Below are positions 1 to 9,568 of a stretch of DNA of 64,000 nt, piece by piece. Below the pieces are notes generated by a model. It was given only the letters and a program-made list of their open reading frames with translations. It was not told where the DNA came from and did no database searches. The first letter of the stretch is position 1, and the number at the start of each line of letters is the position of its first letter. This DNA is from AP-15 sp963733945 (GTDB taxonomy: Bacteria; Pseudomonadota; Alphaproteobacteria; ATCC43930; CGMCC-115725): positions 14,448 to 78,447 of the forward strand of contig CAVTFD010000035.1 in the NCBI GenBank assembly GCA_963733945.1, in the 5' to 3' direction. Position numbers and translations under genes: made by a program.

Positions 1-326
1 GCACAAAAATCTTCGAGACAGGTCACGGGTACCGCGCGCAAACGCACCGCCCTCGACCGTACGCTGAAAGCCTGCGCCGCCGGTCACGTGCTGATCGTCT
101 GGCGTCTCGACCGGCCGGCCTGTTCCCTCGGCCATTTGCTCGAATTGCTATCCGGCCTTACGGCGTGCGGCGTTCAACTCGGCCGCAAGCCGTCCATGAC
201 GCCCGCGGAGGCGAAGCACGCCTGCAAGCTGATCGACGGTGGCGAGAGAGTCCCCGCACCGTCGCCCGTACCCTCGGCGTGGATCCGGCGACCGTGTACC
301 GGCATCTGCGCAAGCTCGCGACGTGA
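1..326 (+). pseudogene. Remnant of a serine resolvase/DNA invertase, cut by the window edge
   Basis: Frame 1 from the window edge reads a resolvase catalytic-domain segment: a block resembling KRTALDRTLKACAAG, then VLIVWRLDRPACSLGHL, which matches the conserved W-R-L-D-R-x-x-R-S region of serine recombinases. After CGVQL the frame jumps straight to GRKPSMTPAEAKHACKLI, the linker that precedes the C-terminal helix-turn-helix, so about 60 residues of the catalytic domain are missing. At about 246-249 the frame shifts and the helix-turn-helix continues as ESPRTVARTLGVDPATVYRH and ends at TGA 324-326. The catalytic N-terminal serine lies outside the window. The internal deletion plus frameshift make it non-functional; it is probably a scar of a Tn3-type or phage-borne element. 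Confidence 0.75.
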
Positions 327-623
327 ACCGCCGCTTCCGGGGCGTCTGACGCAACATCTTTGATCGCCGGTTGCATGCTCCGGGCGAGGGTGCCAGCAAC
401 CTTCCGGCGATAATCTTTTTCCACCGCAAGCCGCTCTCCTCATTTAGGGTTATCTAAGAAAAAGTGCGGCGCATGGCCGGTCTCCTCCGTTCCGACAATT
501 CCTCTTGCTAGTCTCGACGTTCCATTCAATGACCCCCCTCCAAATGGGTACGATAACAATCCAGGAACCTCTAATCCGTTTCCGTTCTATGATTCGCTTT
601 CAAATGCAAAGAACATAGAGAAT
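327..623. other. Stretch between resolvase remnant and PEP-CTERM gene
   Basis: Positions 414-623 are open in frame with the PEP-CTERM protein and look like its missing upstream coding sequence, although no ATG, GTG or TTG start was seen in that frame. Positions 327-413 show nothing recognisable. No promoter or strong ribosome binding site could be identified. Confidence 0.4.
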
Positions 624-1133
624 ATGAGTTCTGGTATAGGATTTAGCGACTCGCCAGCAGATTATTGCATCGCCAGCGCTGGCCCGTTAGGTATTCCGAT
701 CCCGAGTTATGCGTATTCAACGAAGTATGCGTTCGCAATACTGAACGGCCTGCCTGCGCCATGTGGTGGAATAGCAAGTCTTGCATCACCGAATAGCTAT
801 ATTAGTTTTACAACAGAACTAGTCGGTGTGGAGCCAGGCTACCAGACAGGACTTCCGTGTATCGGAACCTGTGTCGATCTCGCGGACTTTACGTGGACAG
901 ATAATTTTAATGGCCTTGTCAATTTAGGTGGAAATTCGGGGACTGGCGGTATATCTAGCGCTGATTTTTCAGACTATCCAGACGAGGTCGTTGATCCAAG
1001 CAGCGGCACAGGTGGCATAACTATCCGGACCATAGATGGAGTGCCCGTTCCAGAATCATCAACGCTCTCTCTCCTATTGCCTGGAATCGCATTCTTGTGG
1101 ACAGTGTTAAGGCGGACCAAACGTCGCATGTAA
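624..1133 (+). CDS. PEP-CTERM sorting-signal protein, probably 5'-truncated
   Basis: The last 30 residues have the layout of a PEP-CTERM signal: VPVPESS, a hydrophobic stretch (LSLLLPGIAFLWTVL) and a basic tail RRTKRRM. Such proteins are exported and processed by an exosortase, usually in bacteria making exopolysaccharide. The rest is a Gly/Ser/Asn/Asp-rich extracellular-type domain of unknown function. No N-terminal signal peptide is present. The reading frame stays open upstream to about 414 and encodes plausible protein (for example PFNDPPPNGYDNNPGTSN) but has no start codon, so ATG 624 is only the first available start and the true 5' end is probably lost. The region is clearly AT-richer than its neighbours and lies beside a broken resolvase, which suggests transferred DNA. 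No exosortase gene is in the window. Confidence 0.55.
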   Translation: MSSGIGFSDSPADYCIASAGPLGIPIPSYAYSTKYAFAILNGLPAPCGGIASLASPNSYISFTTELVGVEPGYQTGLPCIGTCVDLADFTWTDNFNGLVNLGGNSGTGGISSADFSDYPDEVVDPSSGTGGITIRTIDGVPVPESSTLSLLLPGIAFLWTVLRRTKRRM

Positions 1134-1166
1134 TGATTCCGACGGCGTACGAACTCTAATATACGG

Positions 1167-1982
1167 CTAGGCGGCGATTTTCGCCAGCCGGGCGGCGCGG
1201 CGGCGCAGCGTGGCCCAGGCGAGGCGGGCGAAGGCGCGCGACAGGCGGGTGTTGGGGGTGAGGCCGACTGATTTGAAGATCATCGCGACGCCGCGCTCGA
1301 CATGGTGGGCGCGGACGGTGGCGAGAGCGCGGCAGGCGTAGGCCCGGCTGCAGCGCCGGCGGTCATAGGGCAGGGCAGTCTCGTTGGCGGCGTAATAGGC
1401 GTAGGCGAGTTCATCGTCCTCGGATTCGGCGATCCGTCCGAGGGCGATGCGCAACCGGCGCCACAAGCCGATCCGCTCGCGTTCGAGACAGCGGGCCAGC
1501 TGGCGGGAAAACAGCTTGTAATGGCGGATCTCGTCGGCCGCGATGTTGCGGCAGATCTCCTTCAACACCGGTTCCTCGACGGCGTCGCGCAAGGCCGAGT
1601 AGTAGGAGCTGGTCCCGGTCTCGACGATGCAGCGCGCGATCATCTCGCCCGAGCGCGAGCCGCGGCGCGAGGCGGTGCTGTCGAAATCGACGTGGTAGCC
1701 GGCCTGGAAGCGGTCGAAGGCGGCGGCGAAATCGAATTCGGGATCGGCGAGCTCAGCCCATCGCCCGAGCGCCTGGCCGTGCTGGATCTCCTCCTCGCCC
1801 CAGCGCGCAGCACTCGCCTGGAAGCCCGGATCGTCATCAAAGACGCGGCGCAAATGACGCGCATACGCGCCGCCATTCAACTCGACCAGGCTCGCCGCCT
1901 TGACGATCGGGACGATCTGCGGGTCGAGCTTGCCGCGATCGAACCGGTCCCAGCGAATATCGTCGAGCGTCCACGAGCCCAT
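1167..1982 (-). CDS. Ferritin-like di-iron domain protein
   Basis: A 271-residue all-helical protein with two E(D)xxH motifs typical of ferritin-like di-iron proteins: EEEIQHGQ in the first half and DEIRHYK in the second, consistent with a carboxylate-bridged di-iron centre. This places it near the fatty-acid desaturase/rubrerythrin superfamily; the substrate is unknown. The frame is open further upstream, to a start at 2111, but I chose ATG 1982 because it is preceded by GAGGGAG at the right distance and begins the conserved part (MGSWTLDDIRWDRFD). The longer start would run through the 23-bp direct repeats and part of a palindromic repeat. It lies alone, convergent with the PEP-CTERM gene. 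Confidence 0.7.
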   Translation of the reverse strand: MGSWTLDDIRWDRFDRGKLDPQIVPIVKAASLVELNGGAYARHLRRVFDDDPGFQASAARWGEEEIQHGQALGRWAELADPEFDFAAAFDRFQAGYHVDFDSTASRRGSRSGEMIARCIVETGTSSYYSALRDAVEEPVLKEICRNIAADEIRHYKLFSRQLARCLERERIGLWRRLRIALGRIAESEDDELAYAYYAANETALPYDRRRCSRAYACRALATVRAHHVERGVAMIFKSVGLTPNTRLSRAFARLAWATLRRRAARLAKIAA

Positions 1983-2020
1983 GCCGCTCCCTCGGCATCT
2001 GCAACGTCCCTTACTACACC

Positions 2021-2069
2021 CGCGGGAACGAAATAACCCTAGCACACGCGGGAACGAAATAACCCTAGC
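2021..2069. repeat. Two tandem copies of a 23-bp direct repeat
   Basis: A 23-bp unit beginning CGCGGGAACGAAATAACCCT is present without mismatch at 2021-2043 and 2047-2069, with three bases between copies. It lies just upstream of the ferritin-like gene. Each unit ends in AACCCTAGC. It could be a regulator binding array or the product of slippage; the sequence alone does not decide. Confidence 0.85.
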
Positions 2070-2105
2070 GGTATGAATTTGACGCTTCGGTCCCGCCTCC
2101 TTTTC

Positions 2106-2188
2106 CGTCATGCCCGCGAAAGCGGGTACCCAGGGCAGCTAACACCGAACCAACGGCACCTGGACCCCCGCTTTCGCGGGGGCGACGA
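2106..2188. repeat. Palindromic intergenic repeat element
   Basis: The two ends form a long imperfect inverted repeat: CGTCATGCCCGCGAAAGCGG at the left and a complementary CTGGACCCCCGCTTTCGCGG at the right, with about 25 bases between. Each arm also carries its own CCGCGAAAGCGG self-palindrome. This arrangement matches the families of short palindromic repeats scattered between genes in many proteobacteria. It lies between the ferritin-like gene and atpC. Confidence 0.75.
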
Positions 2189-2249
2189 GGAAAAACAACC
2201 GGGAACCATCTGTCTGATTCATAACAACAGCGTGACATGCTGATGGTCG

Positions 2250-2273
2250 GCCCGCACGGCATGCGCTGCGGGC
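2250..2273 (-). terminator. Possible hairpin terminator after atpC
   Basis: GCCCGCA (2250-2256) pairs perfectly with TGCGGGC (2267-2273) around a 10-base loop, 9 bases beyond the atpC stop on the minus strand. No T-run follows, so a factor-independent terminator is not certain. Confidence 0.4.
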
Positions 2274-2281
2274 TGCGCGGA

Positions 2282-2734
2282 TCAGTGTGCCGCTTCGGCG
2301 AGCACCTGCAGCTTGGCCTGGGCGACGGCCTGGTCGCGTTCGAGGCCGCGCAGTTCGATCACCAACCGCTCGCGCTCGGCTCCGGTGCTGCGCGACACCT
2401 GTTCGCGCAGGCTCGGAAGATTACCCTGGACAACCTGCAGTTCAGCCTCCGTCGCGGCACGGTCGAGTTCGTCCGCGGGGACTGCTTCATCGGCGAGGAC
2501 GGTGCAGCGCTCGGGCGTCACCTCGGCAAAGCCACCGGCGACAAACAAACGCCGGGTCACCCGGTGGCCCTCGTAAACCTCGATCATGCCGGGCCGAATT
2601 GTCGAGATCAGCAGCGCGTGACCCGGCAGCACACCGAAATTGCCTTCGGTTCCCGGGACCACCACCATCTCGACGGCCTCCGAGATCAGCAGACGCTCCG
2701 GCGTCACCAATTCGAACTGTACGCGATCGGGCAT
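2282..2734 (-). CDS. atpC: ATP synthase F1 epsilon subunit
   Basis: A 150-residue protein with the N-terminal beta-sandwich of F1 epsilon (FELVTPERLLISEAVEMVVV, PGTEGNFGVLPGHALL) and a C-terminal helical hairpin. Epsilon links the gamma rotor stalk to the c-ring and its C-terminal helices can inhibit ATP hydrolysis. Its ATG overlaps the last base of the atpD stop (TGATG), implying translational coupling. It is the last gene of atpHAGDC. The C-terminus is slightly longer than the common 135-140 residues and ends in an Ala-rich helix. Confidence 0.95.
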   Translation of the reverse strand: MPDRVQFELVTPERLLISEAVEMVVVPGTEGNFGVLPGHALLISTIRPGMIEVYEGHRVTRRLFVAGGFAEVTPERCTVLADEAVPADELDRAATEAELQVVQGNLPSLREQVSRSTGAERERLVIELRGLERDQAVAQAKLQVLAEAAH

Positions 2735-4158
2735 CAGGCTGCCTCGGCGGCCATTTTGCGCGCCTTGGCGACGGCTTCGTCGATCGTGCCGACCATGTAA
2801 AAAGAGCTTTCCGGCAAATCGTCGTGATCCCCCGCGACAATGCCCTTGAAGCCCTTGATCGTCTCTTCGAGGCTGACAAGGACGCCGGGGGTGCCGGTGA
2901 ACACTTCGGCGACGTGGAAGGGCTGCGACAGAAAGCGCTGGATTTTGCGGGCGCGGGCGACGGTCAGCTTGTCCTCTTCCGACAGCTCGTCCATGCCGAG
3001 GATCGCGATGATGTCCTGCAATGATTTATAGGTCTGCAACACGCGCTGTACGTCCCGCGCGACCTGGTAATGCTCGTCGCCGACGATCCGCGGGTCGAGC
3101 ATGCGCGAGGTCGAATCGAGCGGGTCGACCGCCGGATAGATGCCGAGCTCGGCGATCTGGCGCGACAGCACCGTGGTCGCGTCGAGGTGGGAGAAAGTCG
3201 TGGCGGGCGCCGGGTCGGTCAGATCGTCGGCGGGCACATAGATCGCTTGCACCGACGTGATCGACCCCTTTTTCGTGCTGGTGATGCGCTCTTCCAAGGT
3301 TCCCAAATCGGTTGCCAAGGTCGGCTGATAGCCGACCGCCGACGGGATCCGGCCGAGCAGGGCCGACACCTCGGAGCCGGCTTGAGTAAAGCGGAAGATG
3401 TTGTCGACAAAGAACAGCACATCCTGGCCCTCTTCGTCGCGGAAATATTCGGCGACGGTAAGCCCGGACAGGCCGACCCGCGCGCGCGCCCCCGGGGGCT
3501 CGTTCATCTGGCCGTAGACGAGTGCTGCCTTCGAGCCCTCGCCGCCGGGGTTGATGACCCCGGATTCGATCATCTCGTGATAGAGGTCGTTGCCCTCGCG
3601 GGTGCGCTCGCCAACGCCGGCGAACACCGAGTAGCCGCCATGCGCCTTGGCGATGTTGTTGATCAGCTCCATGATGATCACGGTTTTGCCGACCCCGGCG
3701 CCCCCGAACAGCCCGATCTTGCCGCCCTTGGCGTAAGGCGTCAGCAGATCGACCACCTTGATCCCGGTGACCAGGATCTCGGCCTCGGTCGACTGGTCGA
3801 TGAACGGGGGCGCCGACCTATGGATAGGGGAGCGGCGGTTGGTCTGGATGGGTCCGCGCTCGTCGACCGGTTCGCCGATGACGTTGAGAATGCGGCCCAA
3901 CGTCTCGGGGCCGACCGGCATCATAATGGGTTCGCCGGTATCGACCGCCTGCGTGCCGCGAACCAGCCCGTCGGTGGTGTCCATCGCGATCGTGCGGACA
4001 ACGTTTTCGCCGAGTTGCTGCGCGACTTCGAGGACCAGGGTGCGCCCCGAATCGTCGACGTGCAGCGCGCTTAGGATTGACGGCAATTCGCCGTCGAAGT
4101 GCACATCGACCACAGCGCCGATAATCTGCGTGATCTTACCGATACTGTTTCTAGGCAT
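2734..4158 (-). CDS. atpD: ATP synthase F1 beta subunit
   Basis: A 474-residue catalytic subunit of the membrane-bound F1Fo ATP synthase. Visible landmarks are the P-loop GGAGVGKT at residues 152-159, the catalytic GER motif around residue 184, and the DELSEED loop at 390-396 that contacts gamma. Length and motifs are those of a standard bacterial beta subunit. An 81-base gap separates it from atpG upstream, longer than the other spacings in the operon, while it overlaps atpC by one base downstream. Confidence 0.97.
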   Translation of the reverse strand: MPRNSIGKITQIIGAVVDVHFDGELPSILSALHVDDSGRTLVLEVAQQLGENVVRTIAMDTTDGLVRGTQAVDTGEPIMMPVGPETLGRILNVIGEPVDERGPIQTNRRSPIHRSAPPFIDQSTEAEILVTGIKVVDLLTPYAKGGKIGLFGGAGVGKTVIIMELINNIAKAHGGYSVFAGVGERTREGNDLYHEMIESGVINPGGEGSKAALVYGQMNEPPGARARVGLSGLTVAEYFRDEEGQDVLFFVDNIFRFTQAGSEVSALLGRIPSAVGYQPTLATDLGTLEERITSTKKGSITSVQAIYVPADDLTDPAPATTFSHLDATTVLSRQIAELGIYPAVDPLDSTSRMLDPRIVGDEHYQVARDVQRVLQTYKSLQDIIAILGMDELSEEDKLTVARARKIQRFLSQPFHVAEVFTGTPGVLVSLEETIKGFKGIVAGDHDDLPESSFYMVGTIDEAVAKARKMAAEAA

Positions 4159-4239
4159 GTTCCCGAAATCCTCGTCTCGAACTTAGCGTTTAACGCGCCG
4201 GCCGGCGCCAAAATGAATGACTACTATTATCGCCAGCGG

Positions 4240-5139
4240 TCATGCTGCCCGCAACGACTCGGCGCCGGAGATGATCTCGATCAGTTCCTTGGTGATGGCG
4301 GCCTGGCGGGTGCGATTGTAGTTCATGGTGAGCCGGTCGATCATCTCGCCGGCGTTGCGGGTGGCATTGTCCATCGCCGTCATCCGCGCACCCTGCTCGC
4401 TCGCTGCGTTTTCGAGCAGTGCCGTGTAGATCTGGACCGCGAGATTCTGCGGCAATAATTCGCCGAGGATCTCCTCTTCCGACGGCTCGAACTCGTAAAC
4501 CCCGCCCACCGCAGCCGAAACGGTCCCCGCTTCGGTCTCGTCCGGCGGCGGAAACGGGATCAGCTGCTGCGCCGTCACGATCTGGGTGATCGCCGAACGG
4601 AAACGGTTGTAGATGATCGTGCAGGCGTCGAACGCGTCTGCGCGAAACAGCACGAGGATGCGCTCGGCGATATCGCGCGCCTCGTCGAACGACAGCCGGC
4701 GGCGGCCGACATCGGTCAGGCTGTCGTGGATCAGCCTCCCGTAATCGCGGCGGAGGCCGTCGCGCCCTTTACGCCCGATCGTCAGAATCATAACCCTTTT
4801 GCCCGCCGCTTCGAGTTCGCGCACGCGGCGCCGCGTCTCGCGCAGGATCGAGGCGTTGAAGCCGCCTGCGAGGCCTCGGTCGGAGGTCGCGACAACGATC
4901 ATGTGGGTCGCGTCTCTACCGGAGCCGACGAGCAGCGGCGGTGCGCTGGGCAGGCCTGTCATGCGGATCGCGAGCGAGGCCAGGACCCGCTCCATGCGCT
5001 GTGCATAGGGCCGCGCCGCTTCGGCCTGCTCCTGAGCGCGACGCAGCCGCGAGGCGGCGACCACCTTCATCGCCGCGGTAATCTTTTGGGTAGACCGGAC
5101 GCTGCGAATGCGTATCCGCAGGTCTTTCAGGCTGGGCAT
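4240..5139 (-). CDS. atpG: ATP synthase F1 gamma subunit
   Basis: A 299-residue rotor-shaft subunit. The N-terminal helix starts with MPSLKDLRIRIRSVRSTQKI and the C-terminal helix contains the conserved MDNATRNAGEMIDRLTMNYN; together these form the coiled coil that turns inside the alpha3beta3 ring. The start lies 19 bases after the atpA stop. No frame break or unusual insertion is visible apart from an acidic, family-variable stretch around residue 215. Confidence 0.96.
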   Translation of the reverse strand: MPSLKDLRIRIRSVRSTQKITAAMKVVAASRLRRAQEQAEAARPYAQRMERVLASLAIRMTGLPSAPPLLVGSGRDATHMIVVATSDRGLAGGFNASILRETRRRVRELEAAGKRVMILTIGRKGRDGLRRDYGRLIHDSLTDVGRRRLSFDEARDIAERILVLFRADAFDACTIIYNRFRSAITQIVTAQQLIPFPPPDETEAGTVSAAVGGVYEFEPSEEEILGELLPQNLAVQIYTALLENAASEQGARMTAMDNATRNAGEMIDRLTMNYNRTRQAAITKELIEIISGAESLRAA

Positions 5140-5158
5140 TGGGCGCGCTCGGCCGGGC

Positions 5159-6688
<1,530 letters not shown>

Positions 6689-6699
6689 GAAAAGCCTCT

Positions 6700-7261
6700 T
6701 TAGCCAATCCCCTTCATTGCCAATTGCAAGCGCCGCAGCTTGCTCTCGACCGAGCTGTCGACCATGCGTGAACCGACCTTGACAATCAATCCGCCGATCA
6801 ACCGTGGATCGACCCGAACATCGACGGAGACTCGTCGGCCGACCGTGCGGCGAAGATGCTCGCTCAGCGCCTCGAGCTGCTGGTCGTTCAACGGCTGCGC
6901 CGCGGTGACGCTGGCGGTAACCTCGCCGCGCCGCTCGGCGAGCGTAGCGAGATAGGCCTCGATCATCGCCGGTACGGCGAAACAGCCGCCGATTTCTCGC
7001 GACAACGGCGAGGAAATCCCGGACCAGCGACGAGAGGTCGGCGCGCACCGCCAGTGCGGCAACTGCCCGCCCCTGCTCCAGACGCGACAGGACCGGGCTG
7101 CGCACCAGGCGCATCAGATCGACGCTCGCCGCCAGCATCGCTCGCAGTTGACGCAGATCGGAGGCGACCTCGTCGAGCAACCTGCGCTCCTCGGCGATTT
7201 CGAACAGCGCCGCCCCGTAGCGCTCGGCCAAGGCGGAAACGCCTGTCGTTTCGGAAGCCAA
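6700..7261 (-). pseudogene. atpH: ATP synthase F1 delta subunit, interrupted by one frameshift
   Basis: Delta is the peripheral-stalk connector that joins F1 to the b subunits. The N-terminal part (ASETTGVSALAERYGAALFE to VVARNRRLF) and the C-terminal part (AVPAMIEAYLATLAERRGEV to LQLAMKGIG) are in different frames. The break is at an AAA run at 6980-6982 (TTT in the gene): removing one base gives RRLFAVPAMI and a normal 186-residue protein. I take TTG 7261 as start because it opens the conserved MASETTGVS sequence and has GAGGA upstream; no ATG fits. As the first gene of an otherwise intact essential operon it is probably functional in the organism and the extra base is probably a sequence error. 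Confidence 0.85.
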
Positions 7262-7573
7262 TGTACAGCAGTCCTCGATGGCCGCACCGGCAGGAAAGGC
7301 CCCAGCAGCATTTCCTGTTTGTTTTCGGATACCGCGCCGGGCACCGCTACCCGGCAAAGCCGTCGGCGGGTTCCGTAGCACAGCGTCGGACCCGGCGCAA
7401 CCAGCGGCGTTGGTTCGCCGCCGGCGATGCATCTTCCCGGTGTTGCGTTTCGTTCATGCCGCATCTGCAAAAACGCCGGGCATTGCTGGCGGCATGGCTA
7501 GGAATTCCGCGCACGGAGGGAGTACAGTCGACGGTGACACACACGTTTTGTCAATTTTGCGCGAGGAAACGAC
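7262..7573. promoter_or_regulatory. Divergent intergenic region between atpH and an amidohydrolase
   Basis: This 312-base stretch must hold the promoter of the ATP synthase operon (minus strand) and that of the amidohydrolase (plus strand). A ribosome binding site GAGGAAAC precedes ATG 7574. No confident -35/-10 pair could be assigned and no gene was seen. Confidence 0.45.
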
Positions 7574-8713
7574 ATGCAATACCGCAGAATCTCGGCCGAT
7601 TGTCATCTGGACATGCCGTGGATGCCGCCCGACCTGTTCGTTTCCGAGGCGCCGCGGGAGCTGAAAGACCGCATGCCCTATGTCGCCGATGGGCCGCAGG
7701 GACCGCAATGGGTCGCCAAGAACGGCGCCACCTTCGGGCTCAAGAACGGCGTTGGACCCGGCGGCGCGCCCTTTGTTCCCGGGCAGAACCACCGCGTCGA
7801 CAAGATGGCCGAGACCGGCATGTACGAGGACGGCAAGAAGGACATCCGGCGCTGCAGCGACCCGCATCTGCGGATCAAGGACATGGACCGTGACGGCGTC
7901 GACGCCGAGGTGATCTACGGCATCCTCGGGGCCGCCTCGCGACTCAACGACAGTGAAGCCTCGAACGAGATGCTGCGCATCTACAACGATTGGCTGAAGG
8001 AGTTTTGCAGCCACTACCCCGATCGCGAGATCGGCCTCGCCTGCCTGCCTTATGGCGACATCGACAAGGCGGTCGCCGAGATCCACCGGGTCGCCAAAAT
8101 GGGCATCAAGGGTCTCGAACTGTCCTGCTCATGGGACATGGAGCCGATGTGGCACCCGGTCTGGGAGCCCTTGTGGAACGCGGTCGAGGACGTGCAGCTT
8201 CCGTTGCACTTCCACACTTTCCCGACGACTTCGCCGCGGGCGCGCGAAGGTGTTTCCGGCCAGGTCCGGCGGGCGGCGATGTTCACCGGCGTGTCCTCGT
8301 TCCAGATGGGCCTGATCCACATCATCGCCGCACTGATCGGCGCCGGTGTCCTCGAACGTCATCCGCGGCTCAGGGTATCGTTCGGCGAAAGCGGCATTGG
8401 CTGGCTGCCCTATGCGCTCGATCGCATGGATTTCGAATACGAGGACCGCTTCCGCGATCTGATGAAGTTGAAGCCGAGCGAATATTGGCGCCGCCAGTGC
8501 AAGGCCACGTTCCAGCTCGACCCGATCGGCACCAAGCTCTATGAGGATATCGGCGTCGAGACCCTGATGTGGGGCTCCGATTACCCGCACACCGACGGCG
8601 TATGGCCCGAATCCTCAAAGTACATCGAGCAGCAATTCGCGGGCATACCGGCCGATGTCGTGCACAAGATCACCTGCGAAAACGCCGGCAAATTCTACGG
8701 CCTGATCAACTAA
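7574..8713 (+). CDS. Amidohydrolase-2 family metal-dependent hydrolase
   Basis: A 379-residue TIM-barrel protein of the amidohydrolase-2 family (ACMSD-like decarboxylases and hydrolases). The first metal-binding strand reads DCHLDMP at residues 9-15, so the second metal ligand of the classical HxH is replaced by Asp. HFHTF lies mid-protein and GSDYPHTDG near the C-terminus supplies the conserved Asp after the last barrel strand. The substrate cannot be predicted. Two more members of the family are in the window (25617-27005 and 28489-29780). A clear terminator follows. Confidence 0.85.
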   Translation: MQYRRISADCHLDMPWMPPDLFVSEAPRELKDRMPYVADGPQGPQWVAKNGATFGLKNGVGPGGAPFVPGQNHRVDKMAETGMYEDGKKDIRRCSDPHLRIKDMDRDGVDAEVIYGILGAASRLNDSEASNEMLRIYNDWLKEFCSHYPDREIGLACLPYGDIDKAVAEIHRVAKMGIKGLELSCSWDMEPMWHPVWEPLWNAVEDVQLPLHFHTFPTTSPRAREGVSGQVRRAAMFTGVSSFQMGLIHIIAALIGAGVLERHPRLRVSFGESGIGWLPYALDRMDFEYEDRFRDLMKLKPSEYWRRQCKATFQLDPIGTKLYEDIGVETLMWGSDYPHTDGVWPESSKYIEQQFAGIPADVVHKITCENAGKFYGLIN

Positions 8714-8736
8714 ATCTTTCAACAATCAGAATAAAG

Positions 8737-8768
8737 GAAGGGGCGCCCGATACGGCGCCCTTTCTTTT
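8737..8768 (+). terminator. Factor-independent terminator
   Basis: GGGCGCC (8741-8747) and GGCGCCC (8754-8760) form a perfect stem with a 6-base loop, followed by TTTCTTTT. It sits 27 bases after the amidohydrolase stop and just before the convergent SDR gene. The A-rich run before the stem is weaker, so it would act mainly on the plus strand. Confidence 0.85.
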
Positions 8769-8772
8769 GGCG

Positions 8773-9534
8773 TCAGAACTGGACCCGCTGGGTCAAGGCC
8801 CCGTCGATGATTAGGTTGGTGCCGGTGATGAAGCTGGCGCGCGGGCTGGCGAGGAACACCACGGCGTTCGCCACCTCCTCGGGCGTGCCCATGCGGCCCA
8901 TCGGGTTCCGCCCGACCATTGTCTTGAACAGCTCGGGATTGTTCTCCTCCAGGACGTTCCACACCCCGCCTTTGAAATAGACGTTGCCGGGCGAGACCAT
9001 GTTGGCGCGTATGCCCTGCTGCGCGAGATTGCGGGCCAGCGCCTTGACATAGGGCGCCAGAGCCGCTTTGACCGAGGCGTAGGGGCGCGGCGCGCCAGCG
9101 ATCTCGACGGCCCCGGTGGTGCCGATCACGACAATCGCGCCGGCCGAAGATTTTTCGAGGAAAGGGATTGCCGCCTCGACCCCGACGACTGTGCCCAAGA
9201 CGTCGATATCGAGGCTGCGGCGCCAGGAATCCTCGTCCATCGCCTGCGCCAGAGCGCTGACATTGGCGACGAACACGTCGATTCCGCCGAGCGCGTCGGC
9301 TGCCTCGGCAACCCAGGCGCGCAGCGTCTTGGTGTCAGCGACGTCGACAACCCCGCCATGGGCCTTCACGCCCTTGCCAGCAAGAGCCGCGACCGCTTCG
9401 TCGACACCGGCTCTGCTGCGGGCGCACAAAGCCAGGTTGCAACCCTCATCGGCCAGCAGATCGGCGATCGCGCGGCCGATGCCGCGGGTCCCGCCGGTGA
9501 CGATCGCCTTCTTGCCCCTCAGCCCGAGATCCAT
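8773..9534 (-). CDS. SDR family oxidoreductase
   Basis: A 253-residue classical short-chain dehydrogenase/reductase. The cofactor motif TGGTRGIG is near residue 14, the central NVS replaces the usual NNAG/NAG, and the catalytic Tyr-Lys is in YASVK; the C-terminus ends in the usual GTNLIIDGALTQ. The substrate is unknown. ATG 9534 is supported by a strong AAGGAGGAGAG directly upstream; the longer open frame into xerC is spurious. It lies 34 bases after xerC on the same strand and may be cotranscribed with it. Confidence 0.88.
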   Translation of the reverse strand: MDLGLRGKKAIVTGGTRGIGRAIADLLADEGCNLALCARSRAGVDEAVAALAGKGVKAHGGVVDVADTKTLRAWVAEAADALGGIDVFVANVSALAQAMDEDSWRRSLDIDVLGTVVGVEAAIPFLEKSSAGAIVVIGTTGAVEIAGAPRPYASVKAALAPYVKALARNLAQQGIRANMVSPGNVYFKGGVWNVLEENNPELFKTMVGRNPMGRMGTPEEVANAVVFLASPRASFITGTNLIIDGALTQRVQF

Positions 9535-9568
9535 CTCTCCTCCTTGTCGCGCCGGCTGCGACCACGTC

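Noticed and set aside
3070..4074. A 334-codon open frame opposite atpD
   Set aside because: Antisense shadow of the beta subunit gene.
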